From: Sepiola atlantica
Taxonomy: Eukaryota; Mollusca; Cephalopoda; Sepiida; Sepiolidae
Assembly: GCA_963556195.1 (NCBI GenBank)
Contig: OY744525.1
Location: 26,359,413 to 26,423,412 of the forward strand
Direction: 5' to 3'
DNA length: 64,000 nt
Part shown: positions 11,715-22,904 of the stretch, piece after piece
Position numbering within the stretch: position 1 is the first letter of the stretch
Layout of the letters: every line of letters starts with the position of its first letter
The notes under the pieces: model-generated
What the model was told of the DNA's origin: nothing
Databases searched by the model: none
Seen by the model: the letters and a program-made list of their open reading frames with translations, nothing else
Position numbers and translations under genes: made by a program

Positions 11715-12660
11715 TCAATATATATTTGGCGTTTCTTGTTTTTTTCCTTCACCCGATGTGTGAACTAGGATGTGTTTTTCCATCGCATCACTGATGTTAG
11801 TAAAAACATTCCACAATTTTTGCGTGTATTTGTTCTCCAACTCCTGTTTCCAATTTACATTTGCAATAGAACTGCGCATTCCATCATAGTCACCTTTATC
11901 ATACTTGTACTTCTTTGTAGTGCTTGTGGTAAATTCTTGGTGGCAAATATAGTCAAATATCAGAGTACAGTGGTCACTATTTCCTATCAGTGGAAGGTAC
12001 TTGGTCTCTTTTACCACATCATCTTCGTTTGTTAATACCAAGTCAAGAATTGATGGTCTTTTAGTGCTACGGTATCTGGTGGGTTGGTCAATGTGCTGAA
12101 TAAGGAAACTGTCCTTCAAACACTCCAAGAACTGGTCACATTCTGATCCCTCCCTGTCTGTCGCAACACTTGTGTCCCAGTTTACTTGGGGGTAGTTGAA
12201 ATCACCAACTATGATAAGATTCTGAAAGTTCTTATCTGAGACTGCCTTCAATAATACTTCTAACTTTCTATTGCTTGTGCCGGCACTTGATGGGCTTCTG
12301 TATATGCACCCAAACACTACAACCTTATTTCTTCCTGCTTTGATGTTTACCCAAACTGACTCTCGGAAGCTGTGCAAATTCTCAGTCTCAAGATTAAAAA
12401 CCTCCATCATATATAGCTTGGAAACATACACACAAATCCCCCGTCCTTCCTGGTCCAAATTGTTTACAGGTGGATGATATCCATCTATAATCAGTTCCGT
12501 TGCATGTAATTTAGATTTACAATTTTTGGGCTTTATTTCAGTGAGTGCTATTATGTCTGGTTTTAAATTGTCTACACTATTCAAGATCAGTCATTTTGGT
12601 TGTAATCACATCAATATTTGTTGATAGGATCTTTAGCCCGTTCTTAGGCAATCAATTTAC
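11715..12660 (-). pseudogene. LINE apurinic-type endonuclease (EEP) domain
   Basis: The minus-strand frame (main part 12,584-11,715, 289 residues) carries the endonuclease/exonuclease/phosphatase signatures used to nick target DNA: PDIIALTEIKPKN near the N-terminus, YRSPSS, GDFN (12,195-12,206), RPSILDLVLTN and the catalytic NSDH (SDH at 11,970-11,978). The real domain begins further upstream, where ILSTNIDVI is encoded near 12,620-12,640; a one-base frame change near 12,580 separates the two. The key Asp and His residues are retained, so decay is by frameshift and not loss of the active site. Confidence 0.9.
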
Positions 12661-12875
12661 ATAGGGGAAATTTTTCTGTTTATTGTTTTTTGGCTTGGAT
12701 GATGGCCCCACCCTTGTATTGCAGTGCCCTTTCTCTGGCATAGACAATTTTCCCTCTGTTGATAAAAATATCCTTCTCACCTTTGTTTCTCCTTTCGTTT
12801 TGTTTCCTCAGGTGGTACTGCTCTTTTCTCTGCATTTTTGTGAGATCTAGTCCGGCAAATACTTCGCAGAAGACT

Positions 12876-13247
12876 TCATTTTTTTTTCAGTGATCTAGAG
12901 TTCTTGAGTATTTGTTTCTTGACGTGTGTGTTTTCCAAAGTCACCTTGGTGATTCTCACCTTGTCCTCCACTTTCTTTCCAATCCTGGAGCACTTTTCAA
13001 TTACATCCTTTTCTTTTACTCCTAGGGCATCAAACACATTTGTCACTTTTGCTATGTCTTCTTCCCTCCTTGCCTCGATCTCTGTTTCCTTCGACTCTGG
13101 CAAATTGTGGATGATAATGTTCTTAATGCAGACTTCTCTTTCCCTCTGTTCCTCTATCGCCTCACTTACTGTGTCTGTATGTTTGTCAATAATTTTTGCA
13201 TTACAGCCCTTTCCTAATAATTCCACTCTTTCCTGTAAGTTCTTCAC
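12876..13247 (-). pseudogene. LINE ORF1-like nucleic-acid-binding segment
   Basis: About 124 residues, lysine/glutamate-rich. It starts with a coiled-coil-like stretch (residues ~1-40), then NIIIHNLPES, NVFDALGV, CSRIGKK and ILKNS motifs. This order matches the conserved block in ORF1 proteins of CR1/Jockey-type LINEs, which bind the element RNA. The C-terminal zinc knuckles often found in such proteins are not visible; a T-run at the 3' end (near 12,880) marks the end of the open frame. It lies directly upstream, in element order, of the endonuclease, with ~200-300 bp of degenerate sequence between. Confidence 0.7.
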
Positions 13248-13469
13248 AACACTCCTATAAATTTCTTGACATGAATGTTTATATTGGATTTAACTGAGCT
13301 CTTAGACGACAGAAAAAACAGAGAATTAACTTAATTTTATTCAAAATGAATTTAGGACCGAGTAGGGAGTAGAAAAATATTTAATTAAATAATACAAGGC
13401 AAATGTTTACCCTCGCAAAGTAAAAATGTAAGGATAAAAATAAAATATTTTTAGGACTAAATTAATTTC

Positions 13470-13945
13470 CGAAGATTGCATCAGATAAATCTACATATTA
13501 ATAAGCTTTTTGGAAGATTGCTTCCAATAAATTTTTGGAAAACTGCTTCCAATAAATCTATATATATTAATGAGATTTTTGGAAGATTGCTTCAGATATA
13601 TCCATATATTACTGAGATTTTGGGAAGATTGCTTTCGATAAATCTATATATTACTGAGATTTTGGGAAGATTGCTTCTGATAAATCTATATATTAATAAG
13701 CTTTGTGAAAAATTGCTTCCAATAAATCTATATATGTTAATGAGATTTCTGGAAGATTGCTTCAGATATATCCGTATATTACTGAGATTTTGGGAAGATT
13801 ACTTCTGATAAATCTATATATAATTGAGATTTTTGGCAGATTGCTTCACATACATCCATATGTTAATGAGATTTTTAGAAGATTGCTTCGGATAAATTTA
13901 TATATTAATGAGCTTTTGGAAAATTGCTTCCGATAAATCTGTAAA
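13470..13945. repeat. 42 bp minisatellite
   Basis: About 11 diverged units such as GAGATTTTGGGAAGATTGCT followed by TCTGATAAATCTATATATTA. The period is 42 bp in the best-conserved part (13,614-13,700). Confidence 0.9.
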
Positions 13946-13984
13946 TGAGAGCGAAGGAGAGGGAGGTGTAAATATACTGGATTG

Positions 13985-14050
13985 GTTTGATTGTTCTATG
14001 GCACATCAACACTTTTTGCATTATTTAATGCTGAATCAAGGCGATCCATA
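13985..14050 (+). repeat. Fragment of the CATATCAACCC / TTTAATGCTGAATC tandem family
   Basis: It contains GGCACATCAACACTTTTTGC and ATTTAATGCTGAATCAAGG, matching one unit of the arrays at 24.0-24.48 kb and 53.43-53.69 kb. Confidence 0.55.
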
Positions 14051-14182
14051 ATACAGGTCTGACAAGGGGTCTACAGCTGGGGCGGACATGTGAAGACTAA
14101 AATTACTACTAAATAATAATTACCGAAAAAAGTTTTAGTAAGAGATTTCTTAGTAATGTCCAATAATTAGTAACTATACATA
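14035..14182. repeat. Repeat segment A, inverted copy at 61,430-61,590
   Basis: From GGCGATCCATAATACAGG to TTAGTAACTATACAT it matches the reverse complement of 61,430-61,590, including the ACATGTCCGC and TTTAGTAGTAATTTT parts. Confidence 0.75.
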
Positions 14183-15010
14183 TTATTCCATGATAAATGC
14201 CAGTATACTGAAATCATATGCCCTTAATAGGGTTAAGATGAAAATTCATATACACTAAATGTACAAAAGCAAGGAAATTCCAAAGTTTTTACACTTTTAT
14301 TGTCATTAAGGGTATGCGAGCACAACAGGGCTATGTATTTTACTTGTAGGAATTTTTCTTCAGCGCACCTCACACACTTCATCCACTCATGCATAAATAT
14401 TTATACTGTAGGGATGTGATAATGAAATGGTTTGGTTGATATGTAGTCATACCCTTAATGACAATAAAAGTGTAAAAATTTGGGAATTTCCTTGCTTTTG
14501 TACATTTAGTGTATATGAATTTTCATCTTAACCCTATTAAGGGCATATGATTTCAGTATACTGGCATTTTTCATGGAATGTCACTACTTTTGTAAAGGCT
14601 ATGCCTCAAGACAATGGTAATTTTTAAGGGTTTTTTGGAATTTTCTGGAAAACTAAGGTATATGGAAACTGAAATTAAAATGCCATCAACTAGACCCTAG
14701 AACCTCTATCTCTGCCAAAAATCAGCTGAATCCATCAAATAGTTGATGAGATACAGGGTGGCACACACGTACGTATGTACACACGGATAACACAAAATCA
14801 CTCCTGACCTTTCTGGAGCTCTGGGTTGCCTTGACTAATGATGCTGAAATTCTACACACTTATAGAACCTATTAAATGAAAATTTTGTGCAAAGTTTTAA
14901 CTAATTTGGTTTATTGGTTTTTGAGTTATGACTGATCAAAGAAATGAGATTTCTAGCATAGGTCGTTTTTGAAGTCTATTAAGGGATAGAACACTATCGC
15001 GCCTCCTTTG
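14183..15010. mobile_element. ~820 bp insertion carrying 132 bp inverted arms
   Basis: Compared with the related locus at 61,150-61,590, this ~820 bp is extra. It starts with near-palindromic arms (14,185-14,316 and 14,448-14,579) around a ~131 bp loop, followed by ~400 bp ending in CTATCGCGCCTCCTTTG. The flanks show a short ATT on both sides. No transposase is present, so it is a non-autonomous or snap-back insertion of unknown family. Confidence 0.6.
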
Positions 15011-15295
15011 ATTAGGAAGCAGCTTACAATTATTGATTTATTTCCATGAAATCAAATGTAAAAAGTACAAAAATATAAACGAACCAAATTCACAAAAATA
15101 TCACTTTATTCACAATGAATTAGACACATTTTTGATAGTTAAAAAATCATTAGTCAATTTGTTTATATTGACTACTTGATTACAGAAAATATAATTACAT
15201 AATACAATCAGAAAGCAAATTCAACATTTTACAAAATCAAATACTTTATGAACAAAATAATGTTTGAGCGTATCAATTACTCAAGTAAAATAATT
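15000..15295. repeat. Repeat segment B, inverted copy at 61,150-61,430
   Basis: AGGAAGCAGCTTACAATTAT through the motif AGAAAGCAAATTCAACATTT to TTTATGAACAAAATAATGTT matches the reverse complement of 61,150-61,430. It is contiguous with segment A in the 61 kb copy. Confidence 0.75.
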
Positions 15296-15720
15296 CTTGA
15301 ATTCTCATAAGTGATACTCATCCATATATAATTTTTGTAAAACAAAATATAGAGATATTATTTCACACCTATGAGTTGTTTCAATACTGCAGTAAACATA
15401 AGCTCATTAATTAATAGGTTATATCAATTAGAGCATTCATATATTAATAATGTTAATGAGATACAATTCAATATATTCAGAATCTCAATTATAATTTCAA
15501 ATATTAAAAACAAGTTATAGAAATAAATATTGATTTGAATATTTCAAATACTAATTAATGTTTTGAACATACCGAATTGTTCCCTATACACACACATACT
15601 CTCTATATATAGATATTATATTATTTCTTTCTTTATCCCCAACCTTTCCTGTTATTTCTTCTTCAATTTTCCCGTGAAATGGAACAGGCAATATTTATTT
15701 ATTATACATTACCGAATTTT

Positions 15721-15769
15721 ATCCTCTGACGAGAAGAGTTTAATCTTTGAAAAACCATGGTTTAAGGAT
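15721..15769 (+). ncRNA. Hammerhead ribozyme motif (complete fold)
   Basis: The core CUGACGA (15,726-15,732) and GAAA (15,749-15,752) are present; position 7 of the core is free in hammerheads. Stem II pairs GAAGA with UCUUU (5 bp including one G-U). Stem III is AAAC/GUUU with a CAUG loop. The cleavage triplet ends at A15,764. Stem I pairs AUCCU (15,721-15,725) with AGGAU (15,765-15,769) perfectly. This is a textbook type I layout. A homologous motif sits at 41,727-41,773. Activity was not tested. Confidence 0.8.
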
Positions 15770-15877
15770 TAGTGTAACTCCTTGCATCTGAATTCTCGAT
15801 GTAATAAAATTTGTATTAATTTTATGTAATTTTATGCAATTTTTTATCTCCATCTTTCCTTCTTTAAAATAAGATAT

Positions 15878-15881
<4 letters not shown>

Positions 15882-15908
<27 letters not shown>

Positions 15909-16012
15909 TAGATACTGTATATTACATAATTCAGCAATGTACCGCGGATTCATCCAAAAGGGCAGATTTAGACATCTTTAGTAAATATACAGTATCTAAA
16001 TAAATTATATTA
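15882..16012. repeat. (AT)n tract and short inverted repeat
   Basis: An AT tract is followed by arms of ~23 bp (15,901-15,924 and 15,984-16,006, AATTTATTTAGATACTGTAT) separated by ~60 bp that includes TACCGCGGATTC. Confidence 0.8.
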
Positions 16013-16119
16013 GCTCTCTTATATGATCGAGCACTTTATTTGATTTCTTTTCATATACAACTTGACACACTATATATATATATATTAGTAATAAGTAGTC
16101 ATACTACACATCTAGACAA

Positions 16120-16365
16120 GATACATGGTACAATGGTTAAAGGCGTTTATTAACTATCAGTTCTAAGTGACAGTCTTCTAGAGTTTGATGGTTCAATCCT
16201 TACTAGATGCAATAATAATTAAGAATAAAAAACTAACACTTCTACCTGGTCAAGGCTTACAGAACGAGATAAATCTACCCCTGTCGATTAAATAAAGGAT
16301 TCAGTTTGAAAAGATGTACCTGAAGGCCGAAGGTTACGTCGGCTGAAACGTTATGAAAATAACTA
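16120..16365 (+). mobile_element. tRNA-headed SINE with hammerhead-like tail
   Basis: A-box-like TGGTACAATGG (16,126-16,136) and B-box GGTTCAATCC (16,190-16,199) lie ~54 nt apart, as in a tRNA with a long variable arm. The body TACCTGGTCAAGGCTTACAG follows, then a tail CTGAAGGCCGA..TCGGCTGAAACG at 16,320-16,350. The tail can form a GCCGA/UCGGC hairpin between CUGAAG and GAAAC; one core adenosine (A9) appears lost. Related copies are at 3.75-4.25 kb and 34.1-34.38 kb. Confidence 0.7.
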
Positions 16366-16399
16366 GCAAAATAAGATCAGAAGTCAGAAAAATCCAAAC

Positions 16400-16880
16400 T
16401 TTAGCAAGTCGAACATTTATTACACATATGTTCTGAAATTGTGAGCGGTTGTCTTCATAAATGATAATTTCGGTTTGGTATTTATAAACCACTTGAAAGT
16501 TGGATATTTTTGTGGCTATCTGTGTTGTGTTCACACATCGTTTTGGTTTCTTATAAAGTCAACCAGTTGGTGGTTCAAGAAGGAGTTATTTATGATTCAG
16601 TATTGTCTGTTCAGTGCCAAGACTATTGAATGCCAAGGTTTTAGTGCCAGCATATTGTTTCAAAACTAACAAAAGCACTCGCCAAGAGGCAAAACGTGCT
16701 CCACCCGTCTTTGAATTGCCTGTAAATAAACCATGCAGTGAAATGGTGTGTTGACCAGCACCAGACAAGTCTAGAGAGGCCTGCGCTGCATTTCAGGCCA
16801 GGGCTCTTCCAAAAGATAACTTTAGACTTAAACAATTTAACAAGAATGAATATTCTAAAGACGTGTTAATTAAATCTGTT
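16400..16880. other. Unassigned sequence
   Basis: Short overlapping frames on both strands without recognisable motifs. GCATTTCAGGCCAGGGCTCT near 16,788 hints at a LINE or SINE remnant, but I cannot support a call. Confidence 0.3.
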
Positions 16881-16884
16881 ATTT

Positions 16885-18516
16885 TAGATTTAAGTGTGAT
16901 AGACCAACGAAAATACTATTTCAAATGTAAGTATGACAGACCAATGAAAATGCTATTTAAAATGTAAGTAGGACAGACCAACGAAAATACTATTTCAAAA
17001 GTAAGTGTGACAGACCAATGAAAATGCTATTTAAAATGTAAGTAGGACAGACCAACGAATATGCTATTTAAAATGTAAGTATGACAGACCAACGAATATG
17101 CTGTTTAAAATGTAAGTATGACAGATCAACGAATATGCTGTTTAAAATGTAAGTATGACAGACCAACGAATATGCTGTTTAAAATGTAAGTATGACAGAT
17201 CAACGAATATGCTGTTTAAAATGTAAGAATGACAGACCAACGAATATGCTATTTAAAATGTAAGTATGACAGACCAACAAATATGCTATTTAAAATGTAA
17301 GTATGACAGACCAACGAATATGCTGTTTAAAATGTAAGTATGACAGATCAACGAATATGCTGTTTAAAATGTAAGTATGACAGACCAACGAATATGCTGT
17401 TTAAAATGTAAGTATGACAGACCAACGAATATGCTATTTAAAATGTAAGTATGACAGACCAACGAATATGCTATTTAAAATGTAAGTATGACAGACCAAC
17501 GAATATGCTATTTAAAATGTAAGTATGACAGACCAACGAATATGCTATTTAAAATGTAAACATGACAGACCAACGAATATGCTATTTAAAATGTAAGTAT
17601 GACAGACCAACGAATATGCTATTTAAAATGTAAACATGACAGACCAACGAATATGCTATTTAAAATGTAAGTATGACAGACCAACGAATATGCTATTTAA
17701 AATGTAAGTATGACAGACCAACGAATATGCTGTTTAAAATGTAAGTATGACAGACCAACGAATATGCTATTTAAAATGTAAGTATGACAGACCAACGAAT
17801 ATGCTATTTAAAATGTAAACATGACAGACCAACGAATATGCTATTTAAAATGTAAGTATGACAGACCAACGAATATGCTATTTAAAATGTAAGTATGACA
17901 GACCAACGAATATGCTATTTAAAATGTAAGTATGACAGACCAACGAATATGCTATTAAAAATGTAAGTATGACAGACCAACGAATATGCTATTTAAAATG
18001 TAAGTATGACAGACCAACGAATATGCTATTTAAAATGTAAACATGACAGACCAACGAATATGCTATTTAAAATGTAAGTATGACAGACCAACGAATATGC
18101 TATTTAAAATGTAAACATGACAGACCAACGAATATGCTATTTAAAATGTAAGTATGACAGACCAACGAATATGCTATTTAAAATGTAAACATGACAGACC
18201 AACGAATATGCTATTTAAAATGTAAGTATGACAGACCAACGAATATGCTATTTAAAATGTAAGTATAACAGACCAACGATTATGCTGTTTAAAATGTAAG
18301 TATGACAGACCAACGAATAAGCTATTTAAAATGTAAGTATGACAGACCAACGAATATGCTATTTAAAATGTAAGTATGACAGACCAACGAATATGCTATT
18401 TAAAATGTAAACATGACAGACCAACGAATATGCTATTTAAAATGTAAGTATGACAGACCAACGAATATGCTGTTTAAAATGTAAGTATGACAGAACAACG
18501 AATATGCTATTTCAAA
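16885..18516. repeat. 37 bp satellite, ~44 copies
   Basis: The unit GTAAGTATGACAGACCAACG followed by AATATGCTATTTAAAAT has a 37 bp period. Variants (GTAAACATG for GTAAGTATG; GCTGTTT for GCTATTT) recur at spacings that are multiples of 37, mostly 74, ~185 and 222 bp, so blocks of several units have been duplicated. The first units are the most diverged and most similar to the 32 bp satellite at 62.1-62.6 kb. Confidence 0.97.
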
Positions 18517-18617
18517 CTTAAAGATACAAATCGACTTTGTTTACTACTACTTCTATAAGTGTCAGGATCAAACTGATTTCCAATGACAAACATTAGCTTT
18601 AGAAAGCTACTAGTAGG

Positions 18618-18810
18618 GCTACCCGGCGTTGCCCGGGGGTTGGATAACAAAAAATAGAAGAGTTAAAAAAAGTGTGTAACATTTTTCTTTCAAAACCCCT
18701 CTCTCTCTCTCTCTCTCCCTCTCTCCCCCTCTCTCTCAACTGGTTTAATATAATAGAAACAAAGAAAAAGAAAGAAAACAATAAAGAAAAGGAAATTTGA
18801 CCGTTTGATT
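18618..18810 (+). repeat. CCCGGCGTTGCCC repeat with CT microsatellite, copy 2
   Basis: ACCCGGCGTTGCCCGGG (18,621-18,637) is followed by GATAACAAAAAATAGAAGAG, a (CT)n tract at 18,700-18,738 and CAACTGGTTTAATATAATAG. The same order occurs at 33,760-34,050 and, less completely, at 40,635-40,800. Confidence 0.75.
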
Positions 18811-18835
18811 GAAGTGTGTTTTTTTTTACAATTAC

Positions 18836-19010
18836 CATGAGGAATATTCAGATGCAGGTGCATGAAAATAAGGTTGAAATCAGAATTTTTGCAGGTAAGG
18901 TAAAATTAAAAGTGGAAATTTTCATTAGAAGTCGAGTTAAAGCTACATACATAAGAAGTTACATCACAGACAGAAAGTCGCTAGTGAGACGTGGCGAATA
19001 AGCTGATCAA
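18836..19010 (+). repeat. Dispersed repeat, TGAAAATAAGGTT family, copy
   Basis: It has TGCATGAAAATAAGGTTGAAA, ATTTTCATTAGAAGTCGAGTT and AGAAGTTACATCA motifs shared with the 6.0, 19.5 and 38.7 kb repeats. In this copy it directly follows the CCCGGCGTTGCCC element, so the two may be one larger element. Confidence 0.5.
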
Positions 19011-20130
19011 ATCTTCCCTTTTCTTTCTGGACCACAAGAGAGAGTGTTCAGTGCTCCCATTCCCCTATGGAGGATGGGTGCAAGATGATGTATACTGTAG
19101 ACTTGAGAACAACAGAATCCTAAAAGCTTTTTTTATTTTGTGATGTTCTTTATTAATAACGTTCACGCCCACGATCATTAAAAAGAAAATGATAAAAACG
19201 AGATCAATGAGGGAATTATAAGCACAGAACATTTAATGTCCAGGAAAAGAGACCCCCAAAAATGAAAATATATGAAATATAGAAAAGGGAAAAGATTTAA
19301 GAATTAATATTATATGAAAAAGGAAAGGAAGAAAATAAATTGATTATAAACAAGAAAAGAGAAATACAACAGAAGCATTGCCAGTTCATTTTTATTTTAT
19401 TACTTTATTTAAGCTATACTAAACTGTGTGTACGATTATGCCCTCTGGTGGAGGTACTTCCAGAATCATAGATATCATGTGAACCAAGACTGTAATACCC
19501 ACTTCCATCATCACTTCAACCTCTTCTGTAGCAAGACTAGATGTTGAGTGTGTAAAAATAAGGTTAAATGAAAAATTTAACTTTAGGTTAGTTTAAACAA
19601 GAATATGGAATTTTCCATTAGAAATCAAGTTAGAGTTAGAACTACTGTGTTATAGATAAGAAGTCTGAAATGATCTCTGTCTTTGGCCATCCCTCTGGGA
19701 AACAGGCGATAGGAATATGTAATTTTGCAGTGTTGTAAAAGAATAAAATATCGAAGGTTATATCGCGATTGAGCAAGAATATTGTTGGCTTTTTTTTTAA
19801 GTTGTAACTACCAGGGAAGAGAGGAAGATGGTTGCTGTCATCACATCAATTTTTCTGTCCTGCTTTGATGAGTAATTTACTCTGAACATGTTGAGTCGGC
19901 TTCCTCATTCAAAAAGGAAATTTCTAGAAAATATTAAATTTACACATTTGTGCAGAGAAGTGTCACTGTCCTCCCACATACAGCGTATTCTCAAATGGTC
20001 ACCCATCTGGTCCTGACCAGACTCAACGTTGCTTAACTTTGGTGATCTAATGGGAACTGGTGTGTCAATGTGATTATACGGTAGATCATATTGACTGCAA
20101 CAAGAAAAAAAGAGAAAAACACAGAGTAGT
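19011..20130. other. No gene; contains another TGAAAATAAGGTT family copy
   Basis: About 19,535-19,690 matches the dispersed family at 6.0 and 18.8 kb (AGATGTTGAGTGTGTAAAAA and ATTTTCCATTAGAAATCAAG). The remainder is A-rich and unassigned. Confidence 0.45.
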
Positions 20131-20790
20131 CACGATCCAATGAGCCAACTACTTATGTGTCAGAGAGACTAACAGCCGTTTCTGTCCACAACAACGCCGG
20201 CCAATTATTTACAATGGGATGTAAGAACTGGCCAAACAATATTATACTTCTACTTAAACTCATCACAGCATCAGCAATTTCAGGGCGGCGGAGTTATCTG
20301 GTCTACATTCAAATAAGAGGCACTTGCATTTCTGTCACTACCTTTTTTTTTAACGAGTCAAAATTTACCAAGGCAAAAACCACTCGAGGATAAAGGTTTA
20401 AGGAGATGGATAGATTGATACTTGAATGATGATGAATACTATAGGATGATTGAAAATCTCTACATATGATAGCTACCTCACTCCTACCGCCGGAAGATGT
20501 GGCACACGGCTGGAAGGTGGGTATAGTAGGCCAGCGCACAAGAAGTAGTGCACTCTATTCCCGCAAAACATGCCTGAGCAGCCCCGTCGGCATTCCCCGA
20601 TAGGTGAGACTCAGGCAGTTAGCTATGAACTAACTACTTCTCAAAGAGAGAAGGTAAAGCCTGGGATAGTGGACCTCCTAGGACTACCCAGAACAAATAT
20701 TTCAGCCCAACAGAGCAAAGCCAGTTAATGCTACAGTGGCCTATTCTCTGTCAGAGTGGTTCTCAAGGATGTATCCTCGACTTGTATAAT
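20130..20790 (+). repeat. Composite dispersed repeats including GTAAAGCCTGGGA copy 2
   Basis: 20,135-20,235 matches the 6.77 kb fragment. 20,480-20,790 matches 35,580-35,900, with CCGCCGGAAGATGTGGCACA, AGCCCCGTCGGCATTCCCC and AGAAGGTAAAGCCTGGGA. The latter is probably the 3' UTR of a LINE whose coding part is missing here. Confidence 0.6.
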
Positions 20791-20860
20791 GCGTTTGAAT
20801 ATGAATTCAGATGCAAATGTAGAAGTCATAAACATAGACCTATTTTCTCCCTCCGAAAAA

Positions 20861-21259
20861 TGTCCCTGTTAAGTGATCGGGTAACACACTGACTAATCAG
20901 CCTGCAGGACACACTGATTCCTTCTGTCTGCTGAAGAACTACTTCAGCCCTTTTTGGAATCATGGTCGGTCAGCAAAGAGACTCCAGCAAGCAACGAGGA
21001 AACACTTCCACTTCCTCTCCCCGTCTGTCCCTGTCCACTGGACACTCCAGCAACTACTATCTTCGCCTGAAGATAACTGCTCAGACTTTCGACAGCCCAA
21101 AGAACTTCCTATTTTTCTCTTCCTCACTCGGACACTGTCCAACTTTCTCCCACCTATACCAAACGGTATAGGTAACTTTATTGAATAAACCCTTTTCGTT
21201 ATTGTTGGAAGCCAAGGTTTTGTTGTTTCCTTTCATAGCTTAAGCATAAGATAGGGACA
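20861..21259 (+). mobile_element. Candidate solo LTR
   Basis: The 399 bp block starts TGTCCCTGTTAAG and ends CATAAGATAGGGACA, so the ends are inverted (TGTCCCT/AGGGACA) and follow the TG..CA rule. It is GC-richer than its flanks and has an AATAAA signal near 21,183-21,188 followed by ~70 nt, as in an R-U5 region. I could not see a convincing target-site duplication, and no gag or pol adjoins it. Confidence 0.4.
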
Positions 21260-21264
21260 ATGTG

Positions 21265-22200
21265 ACCCCATATACATACTCCACATACGACCCACTCAAA
21301 AAAACAGCCGACCTAGACAACAGCAATTCTTTCTCTTTTGTCAGAAACATTGCTCATTAAATGTGAGGACTAAAGGACAAAATAAGGGGAAGCAAGAGTC
21401 ACGAGGTTACCAAAAGTAAATCGTAGGTTCACTCTCAAAATATGGATGATGGTTATTCAATTCACTTACGTTAATTTGAATATCACAGTCATGTATGAAT
21501 AACATATCATTGTCATTGTCATCTAATCTCGACCCTCCATAGGGACGGAGATCTTTTATCAAGTGAAGTATCTCATCAAGCACAACTGCTTGTGGGTTAA
21601 CAATTCTGATGACTTGACCCTTCCTTTATATGCATTTGTTTCGTGACATTTTTATCTAATCAGGCTCATATAACGCATGTCCTTCTTAATCTCTGAGCGC
21701 ATAGTATCATTACCTTTGACCTGGCAATTATATATACATATATATTCTCCATTAACAGGTGAAGTTTCGGTCAGAGTTTAATCTTTTGAAGTTACCTTGT
21801 ACCAGTAAACAACCTGTTTCTTGGCAGCTAGCTGCTTTATACTTCGGTGACATCATTGTACCACACAGCTAACCCTAAATCTAAACCTAACGCTAAACCC
21901 TTCTTCCAGTACAAATGTGTATCAAAGGTGAATACGAATCCCCATTTTTCTAAAAAAAAATCTTTGAAGACCTCAGTGCAGAATACAATGTCTTTACCTG
22001 TGATGATTCTACCCCACTTCTAAAATAAAGACTTTAGTTTTCTCCTCACACTTGAATACTGGTGAACCAATGGTGGCCAGGAAAGTACAAAGAGGATCTT
22101 AAGTTTCTGACAAAGGGGGAACAATTTCTGTTTTCTGGGTCAAAATCTATCCATCTAACACTTATTGTTGACTAGTTTTTGACCTTAAAGTAGTATTTTC
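21265..22200. other. No gene; short telomere-like patch at 21,868-21,902
   Basis: CTAACCCTAAATCTAAACCTAACGCTAAACCC-type degenerate units (CCCTAA-like) lie at 21,868-21,902. The remainder shows no motif I can support. Confidence 0.45.
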
Positions 22201-22202
22201 TT

Positions 22203-22280
22203 TCTTTTTAGCTGCTTACACCAAGTGGCTTCATGCCTTGTCTGGAGCGACTTCCATGAAAAAAAAAATTTAATCGAAAA
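22203..22280 (+). repeat. CR1/Jockey-like LINE 3' end
   Basis: AGCTGCTTACACCAAGTGGC and CATGCCTTGTCTGGAGCGA followed by an A-tail match the 3' UTR of the LINE at 2,930-2,995. Only the terminal ~70 bp are present, a severe 5' truncation. Confidence 0.8.
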
Positions 22281-22499
22281 AAAAAAAGTCAGGTAGTGTT
22301 GATTGTTAAAGTGTATGATGTCTATACGTAAACTGTACAAGACATCATTCATTTCCAATTCATCCTTTTACTAATGTACTGTTTCTGGATCAATGGATTC
22401 GCATTCCTCAGTGGTTTCTACCACTGACTCCACTGCTTCTGAAGATGGATTGATTTCCCTAATAACGTTGGCGGATCCTTTAATTGAAGGGGGACAACA

Positions 22500-22900
22500 G
22501 TGCCAATGAATGTTCATTATTTTCTTATTAAGTGTGCTAGTATTTCTTTCCTCGTCCCATCAAATAATTTCTGAGGCATTCTAGGGAGTTGATCAGTTCC
22601 GTTATCAAAATGGTAAATTTTATGCACGCCATAATGCTTAATTATTGAAGCGGTAACAATCACTTCCACAGAATTTACTTTGACGAACTTACTGCCCTCC
22701 TTATTTTTATATTTCATCACAGGTTCTTTATACACACATGCATATATAAAGAGTTTGGAAAATCGATGGCATAATTCCCGGATTATGTTCTATATTTGTA
22801 CATAGGTCTGAAAACGTTTAGTTTTCAAGTTATAGATCATTAATTATTGAAGTGGTAACAGTTACTTCCACGGAATATGCTTTGCTGAACTTATTCAACG
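22500..22900. repeat. Local repeat with duplicated GAAGYGGTAACARTYACTTCC segment
   Basis: TTATTGAAGCGGTAACAATC (about 22,638) and TTATTGAAGTGGTAACAGTT (about 22,845) are diverged duplicates. The segment TATTTCATCACAGGTTCTTTA with AGTTTGGAAAATC also occurs at about 25,893-25,975. The 72-residue open frame across it on the minus strand has no recognisable domain. Confidence 0.4.
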
Positions 22901-22904
22901 TATA

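Larger units (their letters stand above)
9690..13260 (-). mobile_element. Near full-length CR1/Jockey-like LINE
   Basis: Read on the minus strand, the segments come in the order expected of a non-LTR retrotransposon: an ORF1-like segment (13,247-12,876), an endonuclease (about 12,660-11,750), a linker and reverse transcriptase (about 11,750-10,250) and a C-terminal domain (10,171-9,761). The span of ~3.5 kb is close to a complete element. All coding parts are broken by frameshifts, so it is inactive. No target-site duplication was identified. The clade (CR1, Jockey or a related group) was judged from motifs only. Confidence 0.9.

Noticed and set aside
16885..18516. CRISPR-like array of 37 bp units
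   Set aside because: Units are contiguous with no unique spacers, no cas genes are present and the context is metazoan; it is a satellite.
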